DNA from: Paraflavisolibacter caeni | GTDB lineage: Bacteria; Bacteroidota; Bacteroidia; Chitinophagales; Chitinophagaceae | NCBI RefSeq assembly: GCF_025628885.1 | Contig: NZ_JAOTIF010000011.1 | Coordinates: 62,001 to 126,000, forward strand | Direction: 5' to 3' | Length of the DNA stretch: 64,000 nucleotides | Shown here: one piece after another, positions 8,710 through 17,889 of the stretch | Numbering within the stretch: position 1 is the first letter of the stretch | Layout of the letters: the number at the start of each line of letters is the position of its first letter | Notes under the pieces: model-generated | The model's database searches: none | What the model saw: the letters and a program-made list of their open reading frames with translations, nothing else | Told to the model about the DNA's origin: nothing | Program-made: the position numbers and the translations under genes

Positions 8710-9693
8710 ATGAGAGTCCCATTCAATATCTTAAGAGATCAATTCTATAATATTTTACTCAAGACCGGCTTCAGCAAACAAAAAGCAGAATTCATTGCCC
8801 GCATTTTTGCTGAAAACAGCAGGGATGGTGTTTATTCTCATGGTCTGAACCGTTTTCCAGTTTTTATTGAAGCTGTAAAAAAAGGTTCTATAGCCTTAAA
8901 TACAGAACCTCAGATCTTAAGTAAAAATGGGTCAATTGAATATTGGGATGGTCAGCTCGGGCCAGGTATGTATATAGCCACACTGGCAATTGATAGAGCC
9001 ATTGCTATTGCCAAAGAGTCAGGTATAGGCTGTGTATCCGTTAAAAATTCAAATCACTGGATGAGGGGAGGGATATACGGCTGGCAGGCTGCTGACGCAG
9101 GCTGTGTGGGTATTTGCACCTCTAACACTATTGCAAACATGCCTCCCTGGGGTGGACGCGAGCCTCGTTTAGGCAATAATCCTTTGGTTGTTGCTATTCC
9201 CAGACCTCAGGGGCATCTAGTATTAGATATGGCCTTATCTCAATTTTCTTATGGTAAATTGCAGGAGTATGAACTCAGTGGTCGTGAGCTACCGGTTGCT
9301 GGCGGTTATGATGAGGAGGGAAGGCTAACGACAAATCCGCAGCAGGTAAGGGCTACCCAGCGTAGTCTACCCATTGGGTTTTGGAAGGGCTCTGGATTGT
9401 CTTTTATGCTTGATGTTTTGGTGGCTTCTTTAAGCGCCGGTCAATCTGTAGGGCAGATTACCGCAGGAGGCAGCGAAATTGGCCTGTCTCAATTCTTTTT
9501 ATGTATCAATGCTCCTCATCTTAATCAATTATTGATAAATGAAATAATTCAGTATACTAAAAGTTCGCAGCCAGCATCTAGTGATGGAAAGATTTATTAT
9601 CCCGGAGAAAAAACGTTGGCAATTAGAATCGAAAATGAGCGGAATGGGATACCTGTCAACAACGAAATTTGGCAACAGGTTTTAAAGATGTAG
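8710..9693 (+). CDS. Ldh-family oxidoreductase, 3-dehydro-L-gulonate 2-dehydrogenase-like
   Basis: A 327-residue NAD(P)H-dependent dehydrogenase of the malate/L-lactate (Ldh_2) superfamily. It resembles YiaK/DlgD, which reduces 2,3-diketo-L-gulonate to 3-dehydro-L-gulonate in ascorbate and hexuronate breakdown. Visible family features are VYSHGLNRFPVF with the catalytic His44, KNSNHWMRGGIYGW with His116, GNNPLVVAIPR and the C-terminal GFWKGSGLSFMLDVL. It is shorter than generic malate dehydrogenases, as expected for YiaK. No other ascorbate or gulonate genes flank it, so the physiological substrate is inferred from family only. Confidence 0.88.
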   Translation: MRVPFNILRDQFYNILLKTGFSKQKAEFIARIFAENSRDGVYSHGLNRFPVFIEAVKKGSIALNTEPQILSKNGSIEYWDGQLGPGMYIATLAIDRAIAIAKESGIGCVSVKNSNHWMRGGIYGWQAADAGCVGICTSNTIANMPPWGGREPRLGNNPLVVAIPRPQGHLVLDMALSQFSYGKLQEYELSGRELPVAGGYDEEGRLTTNPQQVRATQRSLPIGFWKGSGLSFMLDVLVASLSAGQSVGQITAGGSEIGLSQFFLCINAPHLNQLLINEIIQYTKSSQPASSDGKIYYPGEKTLAIRIENERNGIPVNNEIWQQVLKM

Positions 9694-9708
9694 TGTTTTT
9701 ATTATAAT

Positions 9709-9750
9709 AGTCATGGGGCGTTATTAAATATTGCACCCCATGACTTTATC
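9709..9750. terminator. Bidirectional hairpin between convergent genes
   Basis: Stem agtcatgggg / ccccatgact with an AT-rich loop lies between the dehydrogenase and the L,D-transpeptidase, which converge here. Short T-rich sequence follows on both strands, so it may terminate both transcripts. Confidence 0.6.
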
Positions 9751-9790
9751 ATCATTAAATAAAATATACCCCAGTGAAATAAATCTCTAA

Positions 9791-11449
9791 CTATCCATTA
9801 AACATTTTGCTTGCTGTTCTCGCATCATGACCGTAAATGTCATTTCTAAAATTCACCTGGCCATTTGGATCAACCCACGCTGTTAAATAGGTAATGGATA
9901 CTGGTACCTGGTCTTTCAATGAAACTGCCTGCTCTTTACCACTTTTCATAGTTGCTTGTATTTTATCAACCGTCCATTCTGGGTTATTCTTTAAAAGGTA
10001 TTCAGCTAATTTTTGAGCCTCTGCTATCCGAATACATCCGTGGCTAAATGCTCGGTTCCTTTGGTCAAAAAGATACTTGTTAGGCGAGTCGTGGAAATAT
10101 ATCTCATAGCTGTTAGGAAATAGAAACTTTACCTTGCCCAATGGATTTTGGGGGCCAGGCAACTGGCGAATGACAGGTAAACTGTCATTTTGATGCACAA
10201 TCTCCATATTGTTCTTCTTCAAGTAATTGGGGTCTTTCTTCATGGCTGGCATGATCTCATTTTGTACTATAGATGCTGGAATATTCCAATAGGGGTTAAA
10301 TACAATTTGATTCATATTGCCTGTGAACATCATCGTATTTGTACCCTCTTTACCAACGATTACTTTCGAATTAAATACTTCTTCTGTATCTTCATAAACA
10401 TGCATCATGTAATCAGGAACGTTAACCTGTATAAGTCTTGCCTGTTGCAGGACTGGCATCCAGGGAATACGATTCATGTTAACAAGAATCTGTTTTATTC
10501 TCTCTTCAACTGGAACATTCATAATGCTAATCAGTGAGTCAGATACGATACCATCAGGTTTCTGTCCATGCCTTTGTTGGAAATTTTTAATAGCTAAATC
10601 TAGCGAATCGTTGAAAGTCTGTGAAGTATCTTTACCAGGCATATCGCCACTTAATTGCAACCGTTTCTTTAGAGCTGTTACTGCTGGCGCAGATACTCCT
10701 TTTTTTAATATATTGCCAGTAGATAAAATGGGTTGCCATCCACCTTTATCGGCAATGCTATCATATTTCCTCAAAGCATCTTTCAGTAATGAATACTGCT
10801 GGTTGGCAGTGAATATCTGAATGCTATCAGTATGAAGAGTTAAAGATTGGCCACTGTCTTGAATATTCAGGATAGAATCAGCTAATTGACGAACTGTAGT
10901 CTTTCTAACAGGTATAAATTGTTGCAGGTGCTCAGATGTAGAGTCGTTATTATCATTGATATACTGAATAAATTGTTGAGTAAGGGCAAGCTCCGTTTTA
11001 ACAAAGTTGGAATCATTGGCAGAGATATACAATGAATCGGTTTCTAACAAAGTGTCCAGCTTCTTGTTAAATAATGTGTCATTAAACTTCTTGAGTGCTG
11101 AATCCTTTGAATGATAATCGTATAAATTCCAGAAACCTCTTCCTTGTTCTGTAAATCCATCACTTGCTAACCATGCAAATTGATAGTTTCTTGCATTGTA
11201 AAAATTGCGTAATTGCAACGCCATGGTATCATTCAATGCCTGTTTTTTTATAAATTCATCAACAAGGACACTATCTAAAAAAATATCGGAATAGGCATTA
11301 GCTGCAGTTATACTATTATCTCTTTGAACAGGCGTAAGTGACATCTCCGCTTTTGCACTATCAGTTCTTTCTGTTCTTACACCGCCTACAATGTTTTCGC
11401 ACGCCACAAGGCTACTAACTACCAGAGCTGTTAATAATATTTTTTTCAT
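9791..11449 (-). CDS. L,D-transpeptidase lipoprotein (YcbB/LdtD-like)
   Basis: A 552-residue exported protein. An N-terminal lipobox SLVAC with Cys17 predicts lipid anchoring in the cell envelope. After a long variable region comes a peptidoglycan-binding domain (about 255-310; LKKRLQLSGDM … IKNFQQRHGQKPDGIV) and a YkuD catalytic domain (about 335-490) ending in AFSHGCIRI with His470 and Cys472. Such enzymes make 3-3 peptidoglycan cross-links or attach proteins to peptidoglycan. The domain order matches the large LdtD/YcbB type. The gene is monocistronic and convergent with the dehydrogenase. Confidence 0.94.
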   Translation of the reverse strand: MKKILLTALVVSSLVACENIVGGVRTERTDSAKAEMSLTPVQRDNSITAANAYSDIFLDSVLVDEFIKKQALNDTMALQLRNFYNARNYQFAWLASDGFTEQGRGFWNLYDYHSKDSALKKFNDTLFNKKLDTLLETDSLYISANDSNFVKTELALTQQFIQYINDNNDSTSEHLQQFIPVRKTTVRQLADSILNIQDSGQSLTLHTDSIQIFTANQQYSLLKDALRKYDSIADKGGWQPILSTGNILKKGVSAPAVTALKKRLQLSGDMPGKDTSQTFNDSLDLAIKNFQQRHGQKPDGIVSDSLISIMNVPVEERIKQILVNMNRIPWMPVLQQARLIQVNVPDYMMHVYEDTEEVFNSKVIVGKEGTNTMMFTGNMNQIVFNPYWNIPASIVQNEIMPAMKKDPNYLKKNNMEIVHQNDSLPVIRQLPGPQNPLGKVKFLFPNSYEIYFHDSPNKYLFDQRNRAFSHGCIRIAEAQKLAEYLLKNNPEWTVDKIQATMKSGKEQAVSLKDQVPVSITYLTAWVDPNGQVNFRNDIYGHDARTASKMFNG

Positions 11450-11581
11450 AAGATTACGTTTTCTGAACCTTTATTTACAAATGCTATGCCCTTATGTGTT
11501 TATGGTTAATTGTTTTGATGTAGCTGCAGAGCCTGTTTTATTTTGGCATTATGTTTTAATGATTGATCAAAAACCGTTATT

Positions 11582-11860
11582 ATGAAAAGACATCAGTCAG
11601 AACCAGAGAAAGAAAATACTTCTCAGGATCCATCGGAAAAAAGTGCTGAATCTAACAGCCCAGCGAATCCAATGGAAAAAAGGAAAACTCCAAAAGAAGG
11701 AGAATTTAGAAATGTTCAAAAATCAAAAGAAGATAGAGATGCTTATGATGATGACTTTGAAGTAGAGCAGGAAGATGAGTTGACAGAGAGAGATGCACAG
11801 ACCGAAAAAGCTGATCGGTCAACAAAAAACAGGCTTAATAATGCAGGGGAAAAATACTAG
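11582..11860 (+). CDS. Highly charged, probably disordered small protein
   Basis: A 92-residue protein rich in Glu, Lys, Asp, Ser and Pro, with no hydrophobic core, so it is predicted to be intrinsically disordered. The start MKRHQSEPEKENTSQDPSEK and the acidic stretch DAYDDDFEVEQEDELTERDA are typical of small Bacteroidota proteins of unknown role. It lies 132 bases from the divergently transcribed L,D-transpeptidase and 49 bases before the CvpA-CAP gene on the same strand. Coding status is likely but not certain; no function is proposed. Confidence 0.6.
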   Translation: MKRHQSEPEKENTSQDPSEKSAESNSPANPMEKRKTPKEGEFRNVQKSKEDRDAYDDDFEVEQEDELTERDAQTEKADRSTKNRLNNAGEKY

Positions 11861-11909
11861 AGATAATTGATAATTCATCTACCTTTCAACTACCAATGGA
11901 CAGGATTCA

Positions 11910-12863
11910 ATGAACTGGATTGATCTATTTTTAATTGTTATTTTTTTGCTTTCTGTTTGGGGTGGATGGCGAAAAGGATTTATTGTTTCTTCAATTGAGT
12001 TGGCTACTTGGACGGGAAGTATAGGTGTTGGATTTATTTTTTATGAAAAGACTGCTGATTGGTTAGGTGCATATTTTAACTTGGGTGAATGGGCTTTACC
12101 TGTTGCTTTTATTGGTGTTATTATAGTGGCAAGCATGATCATTTCCTTGATTTTAAACTTGTTTATAAGAGCAACACCGGATCATGTCCATGCTCATGGA
12201 GTCAATAAGTTCTTGGGTTTGGTTCCAGGCTCTATTAAAGGGATTTTAAATGCTATTATAATTGCGACCCTGTTATTAGCACTTCCTCTTTGGAAATTAA
12301 TAACTGAAGAGGCTCGTCAAAGCCGAATCGCTAATACGCTTGCTGTACAGAGTTCCTGGATCGATGAAAAGCTTTCTCCGGTTTTTAATGATGCCATTAG
12401 CAGATCGATCAATAGACTTACAGTTCATCCAAAATCGAATGAAACTGTTAAGCTGAACTTTACTGTCAACAATCCAACAGTTAGAGAAGACCTCGAAACT
12501 CAAATGTTAATAATGGTTAATAACGAAAGGAGGAAAGCTGGCCTCCCGGATTTAAAGCCTGACCCTGAGCTTACCAAAGTGGCCAGGGCCCACTCGAAAG
12601 ATATGTTTGCAAGAGGGTATTTTTCTCATTTCACATTAGAGAGCAAAACATTAGCTGATAGGCTTAGGTCAGGAGGTGTAAATTATACCAATGCAGGCGA
12701 AAATCTCGCTTTAGCGCCAACTATCCGGCTAGCTCATTCTAATTTAATGAATTCGCCAGGGCATCGTGCCAATATCTTGCATAAGGGTTTCGGGTATTTA
12801 GGTATTGGTGTCTTGGATGGAGGTATTCGAGGTTTAATGGTGACTCAGAACTTTAGAAATTGA
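11910..12863 (+). CDS. CvpA-family membrane protein fused to a CAP (SCP/PR1) domain
   Basis: A 317-residue two-domain protein. Residues about 1-110 are a CvpA-type four-helix membrane domain (MNWIDLFLIVIFLLSVWGGW, GFIVSSIELATW, FLGLVPGSIKGILNAI). A linker of about 80 residues leads to a CAP domain (about 170-317) with LIMVNNERRKAGLPDL, ARAHSKDMFARGYFSH, AGENLA and MNSPGHRANIL. CvpA is needed for colicin V production and envelope integrity in enterobacteria; CAP domains are secreted cysteine-rich-like folds, some lipid- or peptide-binding. The CAP part probably sits in the periplasm. The joint function is unknown. Confidence 0.9.
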   Translation: MNWIDLFLIVIFLLSVWGGWRKGFIVSSIELATWTGSIGVGFIFYEKTADWLGAYFNLGEWALPVAFIGVIIVASMIISLILNLFIRATPDHVHAHGVNKFLGLVPGSIKGILNAIIIATLLLALPLWKLITEEARQSRIANTLAVQSSWIDEKLSPVFNDAISRSINRLTVHPKSNETVKLNFTVNNPTVREDLETQMLIMVNNERRKAGLPDLKPDPELTKVARAHSKDMFARGYFSHFTLESKTLADRLRSGGVNYTNAGENLALAPTIRLAHSNLMNSPGHRANILHKGFGYLGIGVLDGGIRGLMVTQNFRN

Positions 12864-13019
12864 GGATAATGAAAAAAAGTCAACAATTTGAAAATTCAAG
12901 GCTTTATTTAACCCCAAAACACCCATTTTTCCTCCGGCATCAAATTAGCTATATATAGTTTAAGAGTTTAACCGGCTGTAATGGGCAGCTTTTAAAAAAT
13001 ACAAACAAAAAATCTTTTT

Positions 13020-13433
13020 ATGGATACAAATAATAAACTTGAAAGTCGTACAGATAAATACAACGAGGCCAACGACAGTCCAACTTTCATGTCTGAATTA
13101 GAAAAATGCATGAAAAGGCTGGAAGAAAAAGGATATACCGATCAATTTAAGGTGGAAAGAAAACATTTGCAATCACTGACTGATAGCAATAAACGTTATA
13201 AGCCAAAAGACGTAAATGCTGTAAATTTTTTCCGGTTTGAAGGCATTTCAGATCCGGACGACATGTCTATTCTATATGCTATTGAAACCACAGATGGACG
13301 CAAAGGAACGCTTGTGGATGCTTACGGGTTTTATTCAGATGATGAAACCGGTGAGTTTATGCAAAACGTAGATGTTCATAAAAAAGTTTCTTCAAGGTGG
13401 GAAAGTGAAGAAGATTCTAAGCCGTCTACCTGA
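13020..13433 (+). CDS. Conserved Bacteroidota protein, often mislabelled phosphoribosylpyrophosphate synthetase
   Basis: A 137-residue soluble acidic protein. The core FFRFEGISDPDDMSILYAIE and GRKGTLVDAYGFYSDD define a small Bacteroidota family that databases often label phosphoribosylpyrophosphate synthetase, but it contains no PRPP-binding motif (no DLHxxQxxGFF-like or PRTase loop), so that label is not supported. The N-terminal region has a helix TFMSELEKCMKRLEEKGYTD. Function unknown. A hairpin terminator follows after 95 bases. Confidence 0.8.
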   Translation: MDTNNKLESRTDKYNEANDSPTFMSELEKCMKRLEEKGYTDQFKVERKHLQSLTDSNKRYKPKDVNAVNFFRFEGISDPDDMSILYAIETTDGRKGTLVDAYGFYSDDETGEFMQNVDVHKKVSSRWESEEDSKPST

Positions 13434-13528
13434 ATGATATATGAAATTTACATGTCATAAGATTGGATTTTAATAGTACTATAACTGTGATGTATATCCT
13501 GATATATGGCATGAATCTATAAATCCCT

Positions 13529-13555
13529 GACCGGTATATAGCCGGTCTTTTTTTA
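13529..13555 (+). terminator. Rho-independent terminator
   Basis: Stem gaccgg / ccggtc with a seven-base AT loop, followed directly by a run of seven T. It closes the transcript of the preceding conserved gene. Confidence 0.85.
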
Positions 13556-13658
13556 TTATATTTATAACCAACTCATTGCTGCCATTTTGATGAAAATGTT
13601 AGTATTCACATGGCAGGATCTGTATTTTTTAAAGGATTTCATAAAGTTTAGGAGAAAA

Positions 13659-14603
13659 ATGATAGAATTTGATTTTCTAACATCGCTTTTTGGTGCGCCT
13701 GAAATTTCTTTTGATAACATGTATTACATTGAAAAGAAAGCGCCTAATATTATTATTTGGGCTGCTCCTGTCATGTTTTTCTTCGTTTTGCTTGAATGGT
13801 TTATTTCTCGTCTTCAACACAGGCATCTATATGAAAAGAGAGAAACATTTGCCTCAGTTTGTGTAGGCATTGGTAATGTTGTTATCAATACAACTTTGAA
13901 ATTAAGCATCTTTTATTTAATTATCTGGTTGTATAACATCTTACCCTGGCGGATGCATTTTAACTGGTGGACTTTTATTCCATGTTATATCATTTTTGAT
14001 TTTTGCAGTTACTGGGCTCATCGCATTTCACATCAACAGAGATTTTGGTGGGCTACACACGTTGTGCATCACAGTGCGGAACATTACAATCTCACTGTAT
14101 CTTTCCGGTTAAGTTGGGTGCAAAACCTAAAGCTTATTTTCTTTTTACCTGTATCTTTAATGGGTTTTCATCCAGTTATTTTTTTCGTTGTTAACCAGGT
14201 AGCTGTACTATTTCAGTTTTGGGTGCATACAGAATATATTCCAAGGCTCCATCCCTTGGTCGAATACGTTTTTGCAACACCCTCCAATCACCGGGTACAC
14301 CACGGTTCCCAAGAAAAATATATCAACAAAAATTATGGTGCAACTTTCATCATTTGGGACCGAATCTTTGGAACTTATCAAAAAGAAGAAGAGCAGGCTA
14401 TTTATGGGTTAACACACCAACTTGAAGATAAGAGTAATCCATTTTATGTTAATTTTCACGAGTATATAGATATTTGGAAGGATCTGAAAGGGGCAAAAGG
14501 TTTACGAAAGAAGATGTTTTACGTTTTTGGAGACCCTATAAATATTGCAAGAGATAAAACTTCCAACAGCAATGAACATTCTAAAATAGATAAGGAAAGC
14601 TAA
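13659..14603 (+). CDS. Sterol desaturase / fatty acid hydroxylase family membrane enzyme
   Basis: An integral membrane di-iron oxygenase-type protein of 314 residues from the chosen start. The ATG at 13659 follows a strong aggaga ribosome-binding sequence; the frame also allows an ATG at 13590, 23 codons earlier. Histidine clusters characteristic of the family are present: HRISHQQRFWW, then HVVHHSAEH, and later SNHRVHHGSQEKY. Several hydrophobic segments flank them. Such enzymes hydroxylate or desaturate lipids at the inner membrane. The substrate in this organism is unknown. Confidence 0.9.
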   Translation: MIEFDFLTSLFGAPEISFDNMYYIEKKAPNIIIWAAPVMFFFVLLEWFISRLQHRHLYEKRETFASVCVGIGNVVINTTLKLSIFYLIIWLYNILPWRMHFNWWTFIPCYIIFDFCSYWAHRISHQQRFWWATHVVHHSAEHYNLTVSFRLSWVQNLKLIFFLPVSLMGFHPVIFFVVNQVAVLFQFWVHTEYIPRLHPLVEYVFATPSNHRVHHGSQEKYINKNYGATFIIWDRIFGTYQKEEEQAIYGLTHQLEDKSNPFYVNFHEYIDIWKDLKGAKGLRKKMFYVFGDPINIARDKTSNSNEHSKIDKES

Positions 14604-14754
14604 GATTCGGGTAGGGAACTCGCTTTCTAAATGAGATAATAATTGAATTCGCCTAATATGTGGATGCTAATTTTTTAACGATGAAACAGTTTTGCACTGT
14701 TAAAATGCAGAAAACTCTTATCTCATCTCCTCTTTAGCACACTGACATTTATTT

Positions 14755-14762
14755 TATTTTTG
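14755..14762 (+). promoter_or_regulatory. Candidate -7 element (TATTTTTG) for the DUF5686 gene
   Basis: An exact TAnnTTTG match ends only four bases before the ATG at 14767. If used, transcription would begin at or next to the start codon, giving a leaderless or nearly leaderless mRNA. Confidence 0.35.
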
Positions 14763-14766
14763 GGGC

Positions 14767-17280
14767 ATGATTAGGTGGATATTCATAAAAGTGAGGCTTT
14801 TGTTTCTATCGGCTTTATTTATTTGCTTTGGTTTTCTTTCCTCATCGGCTCAAAAGGTACTTAAGGGTATTGTTATGGACCGCCATAGTAATGAGTCAGT
14901 ACCTTTCGCTTCTGTTCAGTTTAAAAAGAGTGGCGCAGGCAAATTAGCAGATTCTTCCGGTACCTTCATGTTTTTATTTCAACACTGGCCAAAAGATACT
15001 TTATTGATAACTTCTGTTGGGTACCAGGATTACGAAGTCTTTATTAATCCTGTTGCCGGAGCTAGTGACACCATTAGTCTTTTAATTAAGATGGAGCCCG
15101 GTAAGATCAATATCGGAGTTGTTGTTACAAAGAAAGTAAATCGTGGCTTACAGATGTGGAAACGAATTGTAAAGAATAAGCCTAAGAATGATCGATACAG
15201 ATTTAATAACTTTTCCTACGAATTATACAACAAGTTAGAGCTAGACCTTAAAAATGTAAATAAAGAAAAGCTCAACAATAAAAAATTAATTAAGCCATTC
15301 GCCTTCGTTTTAGATAATATTGATTCTTCAGAAGGCTCTACTTTTTTGCCTGTTTACCTTACAGAAGCTATATCGGATTATTATTATCAGAAAACCCCTC
15401 TAAAGAGAAGAGAAGTTTTTAAGGCAGTAAAAACTATTGGCGTTAATAATGAAAGTGTTTCAAAACTGCTGGGAGGCATGGATCAAAATGTAAACTTTTA
15501 CAACAACTTTATTCCGGTATTTGATAAAAAGTTTATAAGCCCCATTAGTGATGATGGAGATGCTTATTATAATTACAAAGTGGCTGATACTCAATATGTT
15601 GCAGGTAGAAGGCTAATTCATTTTTTCTTTATCCCGAAGCACAAAGGCCAAAATACATTTGAAGGAGATTGCTGGGTGCACGATACTTCATTTGCTATTC
15701 AAAAAATGAACTTGCGATTGACGAAAGAAGCCAATATTAATTATGTTGAACGCTTGAGTTTGATTCAGGAATATCGGTTGCTTAATGATAGCACTTGGTT
15801 CTTATCCAAAGATAAATTTGTAGTTGATTTTAACCTGATGGGTAAGCTTGGACTTTCTTACATTGGTAGAAAGACAACTACTTACCGGGATATTGTTATT
15901 AACGATATATCCGTAGGCAATGAACTGGCTAAAAACAAGATACAGGAAGAAACCCTTTTGCCAAAAGGTGTAATGGATAAGGCTGATAGCTTTTGGGTAG
16001 ACGTTCGGCATGAACCATTAACCAGTACTGAAAAATCAATTTATAAAATGGTTGATACTTTGGTAGCAATGCCTCAGTTCAAGCGATTTACTAATGTGAT
16101 CAATTTTATTGGTACAGGCTATTACAATATTGGCAATTACCAAATAGGTCCGTGGCAAAATTGGGTAAGCTTTAATTCGCAGGAGTTGCTTCGCTTGCGT
16201 TTTGATTTGGCAACCAACAGACATTTTAGCAAAAAGGTGGTCTTTCATGGTTATACAGCTTATGGCTTTGGAGACCGAAAGTGGAAGGGGGAATTTGATG
16301 CCATGTACCTTTTTAACAGGCATCCCAGAATGTATGTATATGGCTCATATTTCAATGATTTCGACTATGGGCAGAACTATTATGATGCAATTAGTGCAGA
16401 TAATATTTTTGCACTGGCTATCCGAAAAGAAGGCGTACCAGTAAAATTTATTAAGCTTAAAGAGGAACGCCTTGACTTTTTTAAAGAGTGGAATCCAGGC
16501 ATTTCTGTACTTGTGTCATCCAGGATCAAACAATATGAACCTGTGCAAAATTTACCTGAAAAGTTTTATTTTACTTCGAACCATGGCCAACCTCTAACTT
16601 CCTTTGAGACTTCTGTGCGCATACGTTTTGCATACCTTGAAAAATTTTTAGAGAATACATTTTACAGATCCAGCTTAGGTAGTCCTCTGCCAATTGCAGA
16701 GGTAAAATACACCAAGGGGATTGCTAGTTTATTCAATAGCGGCTATGATTTTCATAAGATTTCTGCTAGCATTAGCGATAATGTTAAAATTGCTCCTTTG
16801 GGAAGTCTATATCTCAACGTATTTGCTGGCAAGACCTATGGAACATTACCTTACATGTTTTTAGATGTTGCACCAGGTAATGAGATTTATTATTATAACC
16901 GGTATGCATTTAATATGATGAACTGGTATGAGTATGTTCAAGATCGATACGCAGGATTTAATATTGAACATATCGTCGGTAATGGGCTTTTCCGTTATTT
17001 CTCGCTCACGAGGAAGTTGAAATTTAGACAATTCTGGACAGCAAAAGGTTTGTGGGGAGATATATCACCAGGAAACAAGCTATTAAACTTTGTTGGCAAT
17101 TATCCTATGCGTTCTCTCAATGGCACCACTTATTTAGAAGTAGGAACCGGAGTGGATAATATCTTCAAACTACTTCGTGTCGACTTTCTTTGGCGAGTAC
17201 TGCCGCAAGAAAATTCACTTAATGGCAATTATAACAGTTCCAACTTTGGTGTGTTTGGATCTTTTAGACTTACATTTTAA
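14767..17280 (+). CDS. DUF5686 outer-membrane-associated protein with carboxypeptidase-like regulatory domain
   Basis: An 837-residue exported protein. An N-terminal signal sequence (about 1-29, LLFLSALFICFGFLSSSAQK) is followed by a CarboxypepD-reg-like beta domain (about 31-105; KGIVMDRHSNESVPFASVQF, ITSVGYQDYEVFI), a structure also seen at the start of TonB-dependent receptors. The remainder (about 120-837) is DUF5686, with many amphipathic strands ending in GVFGSFRLTF, consistent with a beta-barrel terminus in the outer membrane. It carries no plug domain. The function is unknown; a role in cell-surface assembly or transport is inference. It is transcribed alone. Confidence 0.9.
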   Translation: MIRWIFIKVRLLFLSALFICFGFLSSSAQKVLKGIVMDRHSNESVPFASVQFKKSGAGKLADSSGTFMFLFQHWPKDTLLITSVGYQDYEVFINPVAGASDTISLLIKMEPGKINIGVVVTKKVNRGLQMWKRIVKNKPKNDRYRFNNFSYELYNKLELDLKNVNKEKLNNKKLIKPFAFVLDNIDSSEGSTFLPVYLTEAISDYYYQKTPLKRREVFKAVKTIGVNNESVSKLLGGMDQNVNFYNNFIPVFDKKFISPISDDGDAYYNYKVADTQYVAGRRLIHFFFIPKHKGQNTFEGDCWVHDTSFAIQKMNLRLTKEANINYVERLSLIQEYRLLNDSTWFLSKDKFVVDFNLMGKLGLSYIGRKTTTYRDIVINDISVGNELAKNKIQEETLLPKGVMDKADSFWVDVRHEPLTSTEKSIYKMVDTLVAMPQFKRFTNVINFIGTGYYNIGNYQIGPWQNWVSFNSQELLRLRFDLATNRHFSKKVVFHGYTAYGFGDRKWKGEFDAMYLFNRHPRMYVYGSYFNDFDYGQNYYDAISADNIFALAIRKEGVPVKFIKLKEERLDFFKEWNPGISVLVSSRIKQYEPVQNLPEKFYFTSNHGQPLTSFETSVRIRFAYLEKFLENTFYRSSLGSPLPIAEVKYTKGIASLFNSGYDFHKISASISDNVKIAPLGSLYLNVFAGKTYGTLPYMFLDVAPGNEIYYYNRYAFNMMNWYEYVQDRYAGFNIEHIVGNGLFRYFSLTRKLKFRQFWTAKGLWGDISPGNKLLNFVGNYPMRSLNGTTYLEVGTGVDNIFKLLRVDFLWRVLPQENSLNGNYNSSNFGVFGSFRLTF

Positions 17281-17345
17281 CTTTAACTGACTAAAATTAT
17301 GGTCAGATAATACTAATTAGTATTTAGTAAATAGCGACTTCCAAT

Positions 17346-17385
17346 AAAAAAGCTCTCGGTTGCAATACCGAGAGCTTTTTTATTT
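17346..17385. terminator. Bidirectional terminator
   Basis: Ten-base stem agctctcggt / accgagagct with a six-base loop, flanked by A5 on the left and T6 on the right. It lies between the convergent DUF5686 gene and the small minus-strand gene and can act on both strands. Confidence 0.9.
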
Positions 17386-17400
17386 AAATTAAACATAAAA

Positions 17401-17637
17401 TTAATATTTTCCAGCTTGTAGTCTTTCTGCAATAGCTCTTTCAAGATTATCTGGTAGAGTAGAAGAATCATCGTCAATTGCTGCCAGTCCCCCAATTCTG
17501 GAATCCCATGTAAAAATGTGCTCCTGATTACCATTGTACGTAATCTTGAACCTTGTCTCTGTGTTGAATTCAAAAGGTTCAACCCTTACACGATAGGGAA
17601 CATTGTCTACCAAAATTTCAAATGAGTTGTTTCTCAT
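17401..17637 (-). CDS. Small conserved hypothetical protein
   Basis: A 78-residue soluble protein with NSFEILVDNVPYRVRVEPFE, then TRFKITYNGNQEHIFTWD and a C-terminal helix PDNLERAIAERLQAGKY. The pattern suggests a compact beta-sheet plus helix fold common among small Bacteroidota proteins of unknown role. A longer overlapping frame on the same strand (17313-17582) is not credible because it has no comparable composition. A bidirectional terminator lies just downstream. Confidence 0.75.
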   Translation of the reverse strand: MRNNSFEILVDNVPYRVRVEPFEFNTETRFKITYNGNQEHIFTWDSRIGGLAAIDDDSSTLPDNLERAIAERLQAGKY

Positions 17638-17863
17638 GATCCTTAGTTTTAAAATTTAGTAACAAAAAAAAGTCCAAAAGATTCCATATCTATATTCTCC
17701 TTATAGGAATCGATGTGCTTGTTAGTTTCATTTATTACAATTTATGCTTTTTAGAGATAACCAGGTGAGACGATGTTTCAATTATTCTATGTTAAGCTAG
17801 GAGATGGCCAATTTCATATTCTGTTTTAAATTATTAATCACTTTATAACTTTATTACATTCCC

Positions 17864-17871
17864 TATGTTTG
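17864..17871 (+). promoter_or_regulatory. Candidate -7 element (TATGTTTG) for the cupin gene
   Basis: An exact TAnnTTTG match 19 bases before the ATG at 17890. Its position excludes use of the in-frame TTG at 17869 as a start. Confidence 0.45.
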
Positions 17872-17889
17872 CAATCAAAAATTAAAAAA

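Noticed and set aside
11391-11585. A 64-codon plus-strand frame upstream of the charged small protein
   Set aside because: It begins inside the opposing L,D-transpeptidase gene and has no convincing product.
13020-13433. Phosphoribosylpyrophosphate synthetase function for this protein
   Set aside because: The protein is too short and lacks PRPP-binding motifs; the label seems to be a propagated misannotation.
17313-17582. An 89-codon minus-strand frame overlapping the 78-residue hypothetical gene
   Set aside because: It passes through a strong bidirectional terminator and the protein looks random.
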